A stretch of DNA of 64,000 nt. Source: CAMTWZ01 sp041749075 (lineage in GTDB: Bacteria > Bacteroidota > Rhodothermia > Balneolales > HLUCCA01). Positions 50,867 through 59,057 of this stretch are shown piece by piece. Location: contig JBGTBY010000031.1 in the NCBI GenBank assembly GCA_041749075.1, forward strand, positions 214,227 through 278,226, written 5' to 3'. A program made the translations under genes and the position numbers. How positions within the stretch are numbered: the first letter of the stretch is position 1; the number at the start of each line of letters is the position of its first letter. The notes below the pieces were generated by a model. The model saw nothing but the letters and a program-made list of their open reading frames with translations, made no database searches and was not told where the DNA came from.

Positions 50867-50947
50867 AGTACAGACGTTGAAAAAAGGGTAATAGGATAAT
50901 CTTGTTGAAAATATCCCCGGATGCGCTTAGATGCAATCTGAATTATG

Positions 50948-51628
50948 TCAAGAGATGTGTTTCCGATAAAATGACACAAGGTTTTCGTCGCTTGCGCCTA
51001 AATAATATCGGATCAGGATGAGGGTGAACACCACTTGAAGTTTCACCACGCCGTTTTTCAGATATTTCCGTGCGGATGTGACCGCGGCACCAGGCAAGAT
51101 CTCGAAACGATGGTTCTTTTTGATGCGACGCACGATGTCTTGGTCTTCCATCACCGACCGGTCGGTGCGGAATCCATCAATGGACCGAAATATCGGTGCG
51201 GTGATGAACAGGGTTTGGTCGCCGAATCGGAACAGATTCACATCAAACCGGGTGAACCAGGCATAAAATGACAATAGCGGATGGGGATGATCGAACGCCA
51301 ATCGGTAACATCCCGCCTCCGCTCCGAAATGAATGGCGGCATGGATGTCGTTTCGAAAGGAAATGGGTGGAACCGTATCGGCATGCACGAAATACAGCAC
51401 CCTATGCGAGGCTTCTTCGGCACCGGTGTTTAGTTGGATGGCGCGTCCGCGAGGGGAATGAACCACGACGGCGCCAGCTTCTTCTGCCAATTCCACGGTC
51501 TGATCTGTGCTACCCCCATCCGCCACAATGACTTCATCCGCACCATGTTCTAAGAAAAAATGTACGCGTTCTTGGATGGCTTCCGCTTCGTTCAGCGTGG
51601 GGATGATGACGCTCAGTCCTGGAGCCAT
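50948..51628 (-). CDS. TIGR04283-family glycosyltransferase of the arsenosugar cluster
   Basis: A GT2 glycosyltransferase of about 226 residues. Landmarks are PGLSVIIPTLNEAEAIQERV, HGADEVIVADGGSTDQTVEL, GRAIQLNTGAEEASHRVLYF with VHADTVPP, and the C-terminal MEDQDIVRRIKKNHRFEILP. These match TIGR04283, a GT2 group that repeatedly occurs beside the next gene and arsS. Start at 51628 is chosen because the longer frame is antisense to neighbouring genes; it overlaps the previous gene by 16 bases. Predicted role: glycosyl transfer during arsenosugar assembly, by context. A hydrophobic segment near the C-terminus (LQVVFTLILIRYYLG) suggests membrane contact. Confidence 0.85.
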   Translation of the reverse strand: MAPGLSVIIPTLNEAEAIQERVHFFLEHGADEVIVADGGSTDQTVELAEEAGAVVVHSPRGRAIQLNTGAEEASHRVLYFVHADTVPPISFRNDIHAAIHFGAEAGCYRLAFDHPHPLLSFYAWFTRFDVNLFRFGDQTLFITAPIFRSIDGFRTDRSVMEDQDIVRRIKKNHRFEILPGAAVTSARKYLKNGVVKLQVVFTLILIRYYLGASDENLVSFYRKHIS

Positions 51629-52224
51629 GTGTGCGTCTGCTTGAGTTCTTCCAGATCGTCTATGGTGTCGATGTCGCGCAAGGGTTCCAGCAAAGAATAC
51701 GTCATATCGAGTTCTCGGAAATCGGAAAGCGTCGCTCGTAACACGGTATCCGTGCTCCAGTCTTTGTTTTCGAAGATGCGCCGGATGGGGGATGTGAGTC
51801 CGAGCAGGTAATAGCCTCCATCTTCCGCCGGACCCACCACCGCTTCCGATGTTTCGAGTCGGTTCATCGCATCGTGCAGATGCGAGGGTTGGAGTCCCGG
51901 ACAATCCGTGCCGATGATGACCGCCGATCGAATCCCATCCCTGAACGCATCCGAGAAGGCCGCATGCATACGCTCGCCGAGTGTGCCGGGGGATTGCCGA
52001 TGTCGGGTGAATCCGGCACGGCTCCAAAGGTCGGCTTCGGGGATGTCGCCGGCATAAAAAACCCGCGCGCGATATCCGCTGCGAAGCACGGTCTCGCACG
52101 TGTGTTCAAGAAGGCGCTCATAAATGGCGAGCGCTCGTTCGTTGCCGATATCCGCGGCGAGGCGGGTTTTCACCTGACCGAGTTCGGGCGTTCTGGCGAA
52201 GATGATGACGACGGATTCGTTCAC
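51613..52224 (-). CDS. TIGR04282/DUF2064 glycosyltransferase-like protein
   Basis: A nucleotidyl/glycosyltransferase-like protein of about 203 residues. It begins VNESVVIIFARTPELGQVKT and includes RLAADIGNERALAIYERLLE, the GERMHAAFSDAF segment and VIIGTDCPGLQPSHLHDAMN, with VVGPAEDGGYYLLGL. These are the hallmarks of TIGR04282 (DUF2064). The start is a GTG at 52224 overlapping the arsS stop (GTGA). In arsenosugar-type clusters it pairs with the TIGR04283 enzyme; the exact reaction is not established. Nucleotide-sugar chemistry is inferred from the fold. Confidence 0.88.
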   Translation of the reverse strand: MNESVVIIFARTPELGQVKTRLAADIGNERALAIYERLLEHTCETVLRSGYRARVFYAGDIPEADLWSRAGFTRHRQSPGTLGERMHAAFSDAFRDGIRSAVIIGTDCPGLQPSHLHDAMNRLETSEAVVGPAEDGGYYLLGLTSPIRRIFENKDWSTDTVLRATLSDFRELDMTYSLLEPLRDIDTIDDLEELKQTHTWLQD

Positions 52225-53255
52225 ACCACTGCGCCTCCGCAACTGCTTCCGCTTCCGGCGGTGCAGCCGTAGCAATGTTGATCGAATTTTATATCACGTT
52301 GCGATAACGAGGCCACATCGAAATTCCGGATATGCTGAGGGGAGTTGGCATCCACATGCATCCCCAACATCTGATTGAAATCGCAATCATACAGGTATCC
52401 ATCCCAGCCTACCGAAATCGTATTCCGGCACATCACACCCATCGCCGCAGCGGGATTGAACGCGTTCACGAGCTTGGTCGTGTAGGTTTCGAGGTTGTCG
52501 GACACAATGAGAAAATCCAGATAGCGACTGATCGGCATGTTCGTGATCACGAAAAGTGAATTGAACTCGATGCCATGTTTTTCCCACAATGCTTTTTTGA
52601 AGTCGGCTTCCAACCGCTCCTGGGATGCGGGTAAAAACGCGCCGAAGGGATTGTAGACGAGGTTCAGTTTGAGTCCGGAGCCCGGTTTGCCATAACCCAC
52701 ATCATTGAGCATGTTCAAGGCTTCGATGGAGGCGTCAAACACCCCATCCCCACGCTGGCGATCCGTCTGCGAGGCTTGGTAGTATGGCAGCGACGACACC
52801 ACTTCCACGCCACGATCGGCATAGAATTGAGGCAATTCACGGTATTTCGGATTCACAGTGAGGATGGTGAGGTTGCATCGGACCATCACATGCCGACCCT
52901 GTTTCACGATTTCCTCCACGAACCACCTGAAATCCGGGTTCATCTCCGGCGCGCCGCCAGTAAGATCCACGGTATGGATGTCGGATTTGGCCAAGGCGTC
53001 GAGGCAGGCCTGCATCGTTTCCCGAGTCATGATTTCTTTGCGATCCGGGCCCGCATCCACATGGCAGTGCTTGCACGTCTGATTGCACATGTAACCGACA
53101 TTGACCTGGAAAATATCAATACCCGTGGGTTTGAGCGGATGCAGCCCGTTCAGAGACAGTTTTTCGCGAAAGGCGGGATGTTCCAACTCATTTAGGATTC
53201 GAAGTTGGGCGGATTCGCTCGATAATAGGTGTCCAGTTGCGTGTAAACTCTTCAT
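52221..53255 (-). CDS. arsS: Arsenosugar biosynthesis radical SAM protein ArsS
   Basis: A 344-residue radical SAM enzyme. The cluster motif is CNQTCKHCHVDAG (CxxxCxxC), followed by VDLTGGAPEMNPDFRWFVEE (GGAPE glycine-rich motif). The central region contains LKLNLVYNPFGAFLPASQE, and the C-terminal Cys-rich tail is HCYGCTAGSGSSCGGAVV, both typical of ArsS (TIGR04167). The family is reported to add a 5'-deoxyadenosyl group to dimethylarsinate, the key step to arsenosugars. The substrate would normally come from ArsM, which is not encoded in this window. It is preceded 4 bases upstream by the peroxidase-like gene and coupled to the two glycosyltransferases. Confidence 0.92.
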   Translation of the reverse strand: MKSLHATGHLLSSESAQLRILNELEHPAFREKLSLNGLHPLKPTGIDIFQVNVGYMCNQTCKHCHVDAGPDRKEIMTRETMQACLDALAKSDIHTVDLTGGAPEMNPDFRWFVEEIVKQGRHVMVRCNLTILTVNPKYRELPQFYADRGVEVVSSLPYYQASQTDRQRGDGVFDASIEALNMLNDVGYGKPGSGLKLNLVYNPFGAFLPASQERLEADFKKALWEKHGIEFNSLFVITNMPISRYLDFLIVSDNLETYTTKLVNAFNPAAAMGVMCRNTISVGWDGYLYDCDFNQMLGMHVDANSPQHIRNFDVASLSQRDIKFDQHCYGCTAGSGSSCGGAVV

Positions 53256-53259
53256 CCGA

Positions 53260-53589
53260 TCACATGCTTAATTTTTTGGCCTTGTTCATCATCTGAACGC
53301 CGTGAACCAACGACGCCCCGCCGCGAATGGCAGCGGCAACATGCACGGCTTCCATCATCATGGCTTCACTGGCGCCTTTTTCGAGCGTGTCGGTGGTATA
53401 TGCATCAATGCAATATGGACATTGGATGGCATGCGAGACAGCAAGAGCAATCAGTGATTTTTCGCGTTCGGTGAGGGCACCTTCAGCAAAGACATCGCCA
53501 TACCAGGCAAAGAATTTCTTCGCGAGATTGGGTTCGAAATCGGCGATAGCGGGGAATTTGGCGAGGTCAGATGGTTCGTAATAGGACAT
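53260..53589 (-). CDS. Arsenosugar-associated carboxymuconolactone-decarboxylase-like protein
   Basis: A 109-residue CMD/AhpD-like protein. The active-site pattern is SHAIQCPYCIDAYTTDTLEK (CxxC with a following helix), flanked by TEREKSLIALAV and a C-terminal helix ending MEAVHVAAAIRGGASLVHG. The family (TIGR04169) occurs beside arsS in many genomes and may protect or help the pathway redox-wise. It is the first gene of the operon; its start region borders the repeat-rich spacer. Confidence 0.88.
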   Translation of the reverse strand: MSYYEPSDLAKFPAIADFEPNLAKKFFAWYGDVFAEGALTEREKSLIALAVSHAIQCPYCIDAYTTDTLEKGASEAMMMEAVHVAAAIRGGASLVHGVQMMNKAKKLSM

Positions 53590-53606
53590 TCTCGTTAGTT
53601 GTTAGT

Positions 53607-53842
53607 GGTTTGTTGTTTGTTGTAGGGGCGCATGGCATGCGCCCGTGGAAAGAACATTTGGGGCGGATGCGATCCGCCCATACATGGGAACTACATAAAA
53701 ATAATCTGGTTTGAAAAGCCGTTATCTTTGGGAACGTAGTGATTGGAGTCTTGCATCGCACATCGCACATCGCGCATCGCACTCCGCACGAGAGCGAATT
53801 TGATCCGCCCCTACGACCAACAACCAACAACAAACCACAAAC
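53607..53842. repeat. Intergenic inverted-repeat element with palindromes and a tandem motif
   Basis: The arms face each other. The left arm at 53607-53630 reads GGTTTGTTGTTTGTTG then TAGGGGCG; the right arm at 53806-53842 begins CGCCCCTACGACC and continues as CAAC/CAAA repeats, the reverse complement with a few extra bases. Between them lie a palindrome GCGCATGGCATGCGC, a near-palindrome GGCGGATGCGATCCGCC, and a tandem run of CATCGCA-like units (53753-53788). Neither arm overlaps a gene I accept. Such GGGGCG-ended repeats look like a dispersed intergenic element, but only one copy is in the window. A TATCTTTG box at 53723-53730 could serve the next gene. Confidence 0.6.
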
Positions 53843-53849
53843 ATTTCTT

Positions 53850-54326
53850 ATGAAACTAACGATACGTACCACGATTTGGATTGCATTGATTCTAATTTCA
53901 CCACTTTTTGTTCATGCGCAAGGCAATCCGGGCGATTTCGGAGCCGGCATCATCTTGGGTCAGCCGAATGGCATCACCGCAAAATGGTTCAAGGGCAACG
54001 GACGCGCATTTGATGCGGCCATCGCATGGTCCACAGGTCGCAACGACCGCCTTCACCTGCATGGCGATTACCTGATCCATCGCTTCGATATGATTGATGT
54101 CGATTCGGGAAAACTTCCGATTTATTACGGACTTGGCGCACGCATCGGCTTTGGCGATGAAGTGGATCTGGGGCTGCGCATCCCGCTCGGAATCGCCTAT
54201 CATTTCCCGCGCGATCCATTCGAAATCTTCTTTGAAATCGTACCGGTACTGAATCTCATTCCCGGAACCGACTTCGATGCGAACGGTGGTTTCGGCGTCC
54301 GCTATTATTTCGGGAAGGTGAGGTAA
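53850..54326 (+). CDS. Small outer-membrane beta-barrel protein (DUF3996/BAPKO_0422-like)
   Basis: A protein of about 158 residues. Start at 53850 gives a signal peptide (TIWIALILISPLFVHAQ); a longer frame reads into the repeat element. The mature part has amphipathic strands with repeated G/F/Y pattern (GDFGAGIILGQPNGITAKWF, IYYGLGARIGFGDEVDLGLR, PLGIAYHFPRDPFEIFFEIV) and a terminal strand (GGFGVRYYFGK). It looks like an eight-stranded barrel of the DUF3996 kind, of unknown function. A short hairpin with GCCGAA/TTCGGC arms at 54328-54351 follows the stop and could end the transcript, although it lacks a T run. Confidence 0.72.
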   Translation: MKLTIRTTIWIALILISPLFVHAQGNPGDFGAGIILGQPNGITAKWFKGNGRAFDAAIAWSTGRNDRLHLHGDYLIHRFDMIDVDSGKLPIYYGLGARIGFGDEVDLGLRIPLGIAYHFPRDPFEIFFEIVPVLNLIPGTDFDANGGFGVRYYFGKVR

Positions 54327-54384
54327 GCCGAAAAACGTCTATATTCGGCGCATTCAGTCCCTGTTCACCTAATATGGATGCGCC

Positions 54385-56112
54385 GTGAAGAAATTCGGTC
54401 TGACGTTCGCACTGTCTCTTGTCATCATCGTGGTTTCCGGTTGGTTGGGAGTGTTCTCCTTCGCCGAAACCGCATCAACGGAAGGATTTTCCGGTTACGG
54501 AACGTGGATCAGCATCCTTCCCCCGCTCATCGCCATTCTTCTGGCTCTCATCACCCGCGAAGTGATTCTGTCACTGTTCGCGGGGATGTGGGTCGGCGCA
54601 TTGTTCCTCGCTTCGATGAATCCGTTCGCGGGAACGGCCCAGACCTTGAGCTACATCGTCACGGTGTCATCCAATCCGGAGCATGTCTCCATCATCATTT
54701 TCAGCTTGTTATTGGGCGGGATGGTGGGTGTGATGTCGCGAGGCGGTGGCACGAAAGGAGTGGTGAACGTCTTCGGCGATATGGCCGGAAACCGCCAACA
54801 AGGACAGATGTACACCACACTTTCCGCGCTGTTCATCTTTTTTGATGATTACGCCAACACGTTGATCCGTGGAAACGCGCTTCGTCCGATGACCGACCGC
54901 CTGCTGATTTCCCGCGAAAAATTGGCTTACATCGTCGATTCCACTGCCGCACCGCTTGCCGTGAGTGCCGTCATCACAACCTGGATCGGCTTCGAAATCA
55001 CTCAGATCCAGAACGCCTTGGCCAATATGGCCGCCCAAACCACCGATCCAGTGATTGCGGCACAGTTGCAAATGGGTGCGGATAACGCCTTCCAGATCTT
55101 TCTTCATTCCATTCCATATTTGTTCTATCCGTTGCTGGCATTGGCCTTCGTGTTCATGGTCATCATCATGAAACGTGATTTCGGTCCGATGCTCATCGCC
55201 GAGCGTCGCGCGGCAAGCGGAGGCGGGGTTCTGCGTCCGGGGTCCATGCCTGCCGCGGATACCAATTTAGATGCGCTTCAACCCCTACCCGACAAACCCC
55301 AACGCTGGTACAACGCCCTCATTCCAGTCGCTGCGGTCGTGGTCGTGGCCTTGGCCGGACTTGCCTACACTGGCATCATCAATCGGGGTGCGGGCGAAAC
55401 CGGATTCATGAGCATGATCGGAAATGCGGATCCCTTTCTTGCGCTGATGTGGGCCTCATTCACCGGATGCGCGGTCGCCATCGGGTTGGTCGTCTTCCAA
55501 CGCATTCTCACCATCCAGCAAGCCGTGGAATCGTTGGTGGGAGGGATGCAATCCATGCTGATGGCCATCCTGATCTTGGTGGTGGCCTGGGGATTGGGTG
55601 AAGTGACTCAAGGCGTCGGAACCGGCACCTTTTTGTCCGGATTGTTAAGCGAATCCTTCCCGATTTCCTTCTTGCCCGGACTCGTGTTCTTCATCGCCGC
55701 GGTTACCGCGTTTTCCACCGGCACATCCTGGGGGACCATGGCGATTCTGTTTCCCGTGGTGATTCCATTGGCTGTGACGATGGGAGCGGGTGTCGGCTTC
55801 GCCGGAGGCGAGCATTACGCCATCCTGTTGGGATGCATCAGTTCGGTGATGGGAGGAGCTGTATTCGGAGACCATTGTTCACCGATATCGGATACGACGG
55901 TATTAAGCTCGATGTCGTCTGCCTGCGATTTGATCGACCATGTGAGAACCCAGTTGCCATATGCGCTTGTCGTGGCGGTCGTGGCCCTGGTTGTGGGCGA
56001 AATCCCCGCCGCATTCGAAGTGATCCACCCGGTTGTAGGGCTGGTTGCGGGGCTGGTGATTCTTTATGTGATCTTGCGGGTGTTTGGGAAGGATCCGGAA
56101 GCGGTTAGTTAG
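54385..56112 (+). CDS. nhaC: NhaC-family Na+/H+ antiporter
   Basis: A 575-residue polytopic inner-membrane protein with about 12-13 helices. It shows the NhaC/UIT landmarks: GTWISILPPLIAILLALITR near the start, FDDYANTLIRGNALRPMTDR, KLAYIVDSTAAPLAVSAVIT, and the late ISSVMGGAVFGDHCSPISDT motif, which is diagnostic for the NhaC family. It exchanges Na+ (or another cation) for protons, which suits a marine or saline habitat. The start is a GTG. The gene is monocistronic and convergent with the cupin gene, from which it is separated by 17 bases. Confidence 0.92.
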   Translation: MKKFGLTFALSLVIIVVSGWLGVFSFAETASTEGFSGYGTWISILPPLIAILLALITREVILSLFAGMWVGALFLASMNPFAGTAQTLSYIVTVSSNPEHVSIIIFSLLLGGMVGVMSRGGGTKGVVNVFGDMAGNRQQGQMYTTLSALFIFFDDYANTLIRGNALRPMTDRLLISREKLAYIVDSTAAPLAVSAVITTWIGFEITQIQNALANMAAQTTDPVIAAQLQMGADNAFQIFLHSIPYLFYPLLALAFVFMVIIMKRDFGPMLIAERRAASGGGVLRPGSMPAADTNLDALQPLPDKPQRWYNALIPVAAVVVVALAGLAYTGIINRGAGETGFMSMIGNADPFLALMWASFTGCAVAIGLVVFQRILTIQQAVESLVGGMQSMLMAILILVVAWGLGEVTQGVGTGTFLSGLLSESFPISFLPGLVFFIAAVTAFSTGTSWGTMAILFPVVIPLAVTMGAGVGFAGGEHYAILLGCISSVMGGAVFGDHCSPISDTTVLSSMSSACDLIDHVRTQLPYALVVAVVALVVGEIPAAFEVIHPVVGLVAGLVILYVILRVFGKDPEAVS

Positions 56113-56129
56113 TCGTGAGTGTAACTATT

Positions 56130-56486
56130 TTATGTTTCAGGAAGTTGCCCTTTTAAAAAATCGCCATCTATAATGAGCAGCTTAACGTCATAATCTGAAG
56201 CCGATCGATGTAAACTAAGTCCATCTGATACGATGAACGTTTCGCCCTCTTTCAGTGTAATCATTTCGCCAGTGCTGAGTTCGGTGATAAACTCTCCTTC
56301 TAAACAATGAACGATATGGCCTTTTTGGCACCAATGGTCAGCCAAATAGCCTTTAGAGTATTCCACTAACCGGATTCGAAGGCCAATAAATTGAATTGTC
56401 TGCCAGAATGAGGTTCCTTTTTCCCCTTTATATTCTGTTTTTTTAGCTTTAGACCAGTCTATCGTTTGAAACGGAATGTTGCTCAC
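56130..56486 (-). CDS. DHCW-motif cupin-fold protein
   Basis: A 118-residue single cupin. The metal-binding first motif is in YLADHWCQKGHIVHCLEGEF (containing the DHCW-like DHWC sequence and a metal-ligand His pair), and the second in ETFIVSDGLSLHRS. The N-terminus is IPFQTIDWSKAKKTEYKGE. This family of small cupins is annotated only by its motif and has no known substrate. It is the last gene of the AT-richer minus-strand block 56.1-59.7 kb; base composition changes sharply relative to the neighbouring nhaC gene (visual impression). Confidence 0.82.
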   Translation of the reverse strand: MSNIPFQTIDWSKAKKTEYKGEKGTSFWQTIQFIGLRIRLVEYSKGYLADHWCQKGHIVHCLEGEFITELSTGEMITLKEGETFIVSDGLSLHRSASDYDVKLLIIDGDFLKGQLPET

Positions 56487-56495
56487 AATTCGAAG

Positions 56496-56894
56496 TTAAT
56501 TAATACGATTAATTATAAATCCATTATCTGCTTTTTGAAATCCAATCTTTGGATAATAATCCATTACGGTTTCAGCAGAAAGGAGGAGCAGCATGGTTTG
56601 GTTGCCAATACAATCTTTAGTCATGGCTATAAGTTTTTTCCCGATGCCTTTTTTTTGACAGTCACGTCTTACGGCAAGGTCTGATAGATAACAGCAATAA
56701 CAAAAGTCAGTAAGCGATCTTGAAATACCGACAAGCTTTTCTTCGTCCCAAGCACTTATAACTAGATTTGAATGAGCGTACATTTTAGTCATTCGCTCGA
56801 TGTCAGTAGTTGGTCTGTTGATGCCTGAGTCGATGTAAAGCGCAATGATTGAGTTTATGTCAGGTATCGTGTTAAGTTTGAAGATTATTTCCAT
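56496..56894 (-). CDS. GNAT-family N-acetyltransferase
   Basis: A 132-residue acetyltransferase. The acetyl-CoA motif is VRRDCQKKGIGKKLIAMTKD (QKKGIGK corresponds to Q/RxxGxG/A). It is followed by LLLLSAETVMDYYPKIGFQK with the typical Y..GF end. The N-terminus is short (FKLNTIPDINSIIALYIDSG), which fits the small-GNAT class. Its neighbours are all small accessory-type enzymes, so an antibiotic- or toxin-modifying role is possible but not shown. The gene is AT-rich, unlike the core genes of the window. Confidence 0.85.
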   Translation of the reverse strand: MEIIFKLNTIPDINSIIALYIDSGINRPTTDIERMTKMYAHSNLVISAWDEEKLVGISRSLTDFCYCCYLSDLAVRRDCQKKGIGKKLIAMTKDCIGNQTMLLLLSAETVMDYYPKIGFQKADNGFIINRIN

Positions 56895-56903
56895 TTTATG
56901 TTC

Positions 56904-57206
56904 TTATAGTTTCAACCCTTGAATCAAGATGGTTTCTTGTATGGATTGCTCCTTTAAATGAAGGAACTGCTTCCGAACTGCGTCTTGCATAAAATTGTCA
57001 ATATCCAATTGAGTTTCAAATTCAATTAGATGAATTTCGTATGGATGCCCAATATGGCTTTGTATATAATTGCTATGTGTCGGTCTAAGCCTTAATAAAA
57101 GTCTTCCATTATATTTTAAAATGATCGGGATGGCAATACGTTCAAATGTATCAAATACCTGTTCTTGACCTTTAATGATGTAGATGAGTTGTGTGATCAG
57201 TATCAT
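56904..57206 (-). CDS. DUF1330-like small protein
   Basis: A 100-residue protein of the dimeric alpha/beta-barrel kind. It begins ITQLIYIIKGQEQVFDTFER and includes IPIILKYNGRLLLRLRPTHS and the central HPYEIHLIEFETQLDIDNFM, which resemble DUF1330 or related antibiotic-monooxygenase-like folds. No catalytic residues can be assigned. It overlaps the start region of the DinB-like gene by 4 bases, so it is in the same operon. Confidence 0.7.
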   Translation of the reverse strand: MILITQLIYIIKGQEQVFDTFERIAIPIILKYNGRLLLRLRPTHSNYIQSHIGHPYEIHLIEFETQLDIDNFMQDAVRKQFLHLKEQSIQETILIQGLKL

Positions 57207-57661
57207 TGAATTGTTGACTGCCTCTTAAAGTAAATATAGTCTGTGTTCAAGGCACTGAGTCCGTTTTGACTAAATTCAGTTGCAATTTGTGCCCTGTGAT
57301 AGGTAGAATGGTTAATGGAATGGAAGATGATATCTTGGATAGAATTGCTAAAAGACTGTCCCTCTGTATTGGAGTAGGTGATGATTTTGTTTAATCCATG
57401 CTCGTTAAGAATAAGCAATGAATGTTCATGATTCGCTTTATTAATATTGGCAAAGTTTTCGATTGGGTGAATTTGCCACACCCCGAAGGCGGTTTGATTT
57501 GGGTGAATTCTATAGTTCCAAATTTGATGAGCATTCAATATGTGGCTATATAGCTTTATCGATTTGTCAGAAACCTTGTTTGAGTTGTCAATAAATGCGT
57601 CACTCAATTTTTGGTTGGTGAGGTAATTGTAGTCCAGTATGTCTCTAAAAAATTCGACCAT
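57203..57661 (-). CDS. DinB-family protein
   Basis: A 152-residue four-helix-bundle protein. The three metal-ligand histidines typical of DinB/YfiT enzymes fit H in SHILNAHQIWNYRIHP, H in DIIFHSINHSTYHRAQIATE (two His spaced HxxxH-like). The ending TDYIYFKRQS also fits the family. DinB-like proteins include thiol-dependent transferases that use bacillithiol or mycothiol, which would agree with the YpdA-like reductase encoded at 44.1 kb. The actual substrate is unknown. Confidence 0.85.
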   Translation of the reverse strand: MVEFFRDILDYNYLTNQKLSDAFIDNSNKVSDKSIKLYSHILNAHQIWNYRIHPNQTAFGVWQIHPIENFANINKANHEHSLLILNEHGLNKIITYSNTEGQSFSNSIQDIIFHSINHSTYHRAQIATEFSQNGLSALNTDYIYFKRQSTIQ

Positions 57662-57686
57662 ATAAACATGAATAAAAAAATGAGTC

Positions 57687-58223
57687 CTATTTGTAAATAA
57701 TATGGAATGTCATTATCTGTAGTCCATTATCATAATTTTCAGTATCCATTAGCTTCAATTGATACTCCTTATTTGATTGTCCAAATAGTTTTACTCCTTT
57801 CCCAAGTACAAGTGGATTCAATTTTAGTTTAAGTACATCAATTTTACGATGCTCTAATAGCCAGCCAGCAAATTGTCCACCACCACACAAGTAGATGTCG
57901 GTTCCGTTTTCTTGTTTTAGGTTGTCTATTTCGGCGAGGTCCATCTTTTTAATGTGTACCTGCGGACTTAGATGATCAAGTTTCAACGTATCTGAAAATA
58001 TGTAATGTTTCATCTTTGGATATGCAGGCTGACCCGGAGTTAAGCCATATGTATACCCAAATTCATACGTGTTTCTGCCCATAATAACCGTGTCAAAATC
58101 AACTAAGTCAGCCAGATATGTATCAACTCCATTTCCAGTCCCTACGAATCCACTGATGTCATCATTCAACCCCGAAATGAATCCGTCAATTGAGCTTGCC
58201 ACGTAATAAACTATTTTTCTCAT
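57687..58223 (-). CDS. Dihydrofolate-reductase-family protein (RibD C-terminal-like)
   Basis: A 178-residue protein. The N-terminus RKIVYYVASSIDGFISG is the characteristic NADPH-dependent fold start. It has the motif VIMGRNTYEFGYTYG, the core YLCGGGQFAGWLLEHRKIDV with the glycine-rich NADPH loop, and a C-terminal LGKGVKLFGQSNKEYQLKL. These match the small YyaP/YwjB group of DHFR-fold proteins with a RibD_C domain. Activity is unknown; most members lack proven dihydrofolate reductase function. It sits inside the acquired-looking block, between the DinB-like gene and a membrane-protein gene. Confidence 0.88.
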   Translation of the reverse strand: MRKIVYYVASSIDGFISGLNDDISGFVGTGNGVDTYLADLVDFDTVIMGRNTYEFGYTYGLTPGQPAYPKMKHYIFSDTLKLDHLSPQVHIKKMDLAEIDNLKQENGTDIYLCGGGQFAGWLLEHRKIDVLKLKLNPLVLGKGVKLFGQSNKEYQLKLMDTENYDNGLQIMTFHIIYK

Positions 58224-58290
58224 AATAACGATGTATGATTGGTTTAGTGTTTGTTGTTAAGATGCGATTTTATAGCCTAGTCGCTACTAT

Positions 58291-59031
58291 TTAGGTGGCA
58301 GTAGTTGGGACTATTTCCTCACTTAAGGTATAGGCATGATCCTTCCTTTTTAGATCATGTTCAAAAACTCTTAGGAGTGTTGGAATCGCGATGGAGAGAA
58401 GTAGAAGACTGAATTTTGTGATGGTTAAATATCCTAACATATTGGCTAATACGTCATGTCTAGACGGAAATGTACTGAGTAAATAATATATGGTCGCGTT
58501 TTCAACCATATCGGAAACAAACCATACGATTGGAATAAGAAGTAACGTGAGTTTTATTCGCCTTGGCAGTAACAATCGATTCGTGATGTATAGAGATAAT
58601 AGGATAAGAAAAGCGAAAAGTGTTAGTGGGAAGAGAATATCAATGGTATAGGTGAACTGCTTATATAGTGCGATTCCGTCAATAGGAAACGAGTGTATGC
58701 GGCTGTAAACGTCTCCACTTGTAAATGAAGGCGATTTGTCAAAAATCTCTGCTCCATGAAGAGCCGTGCTTACTGCTTTCGATGACCCTGGAACGTTAAA
58801 AAAGTGGGTACCAATAAAAAACGCTATAAAGATTAGAAATGAACCAAAGAGCGTCCGGCCTCTGAGAAATATGGAAGTCTGCTTCTGGCTATGTTGAATA
58901 GATATATCAGAAGAAGAACGAAGCAATGTGCCCACGAGAAGCCCTAGTGAGAAAATGATTGGGATATAAAGGAAATGTGCAGATGTCATGATATACGTAC
59001 TTATGTTTCCCCAATATCCGTATTCAATCAT
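58291..59031 (-). CDS. Membrane protein of unknown function
   Basis: A 246-residue protein with about six TM helices (for example FLYIPIIFSLGLLVGTLLR, LFGSFLIFIAFFIGTHFF, TIDILFPLTLFAFLILLSLY, KLTLLLIPIVWFVSDMVENA). A soluble loop lies near residues 75-115. I do not recognise a family. The start and the surrounding gaps (67 and 26 bases) suggest it is in the same minus-strand block. It is expressed after the Crp-like regulator gene and may be its target. Confidence 0.68.
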   Translation of the reverse strand: MIEYGYWGNISTYIMTSAHFLYIPIIFSLGLLVGTLLRSSSDISIQHSQKQTSIFLRGRTLFGSFLIFIAFFIGTHFFNVPGSSKAVSTALHGAEIFDKSPSFTSGDVYSRIHSFPIDGIALYKQFTYTIDILFPLTLFAFLILLSLYITNRLLLPRRIKLTLLLIPIVWFVSDMVENATIYYLLSTFPSRHDVLANMLGYLTITKFSLLLLSIAIPTLLRVFEHDLKRKDHAYTLSEEIVPTTAT

Positions 59032-59057
59032 TATAAGTTCTTGGTGTAGACCAACGT

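Noticed and set aside
51629..52099. Long N-terminal extension of the TIGR04283 glycosyltransferase
   Set aside because: The extension is Arg/His-rich and antisense-like within the TIGR04282 gene; the GT2 fold starts at 51628.
53753..53788. Possible CRISPR-like tandem repeats (CATCGCA units)
   Set aside because: The units are 7-9 bases with no spacers and no cas genes nearby.
53739..53849. Upstream extension of the small barrel protein gene
   Set aside because: It translates the repeat element (HRTSHIAHRTPH-like sequence), and the internal ATG at 53850 gives a clean signal peptide.
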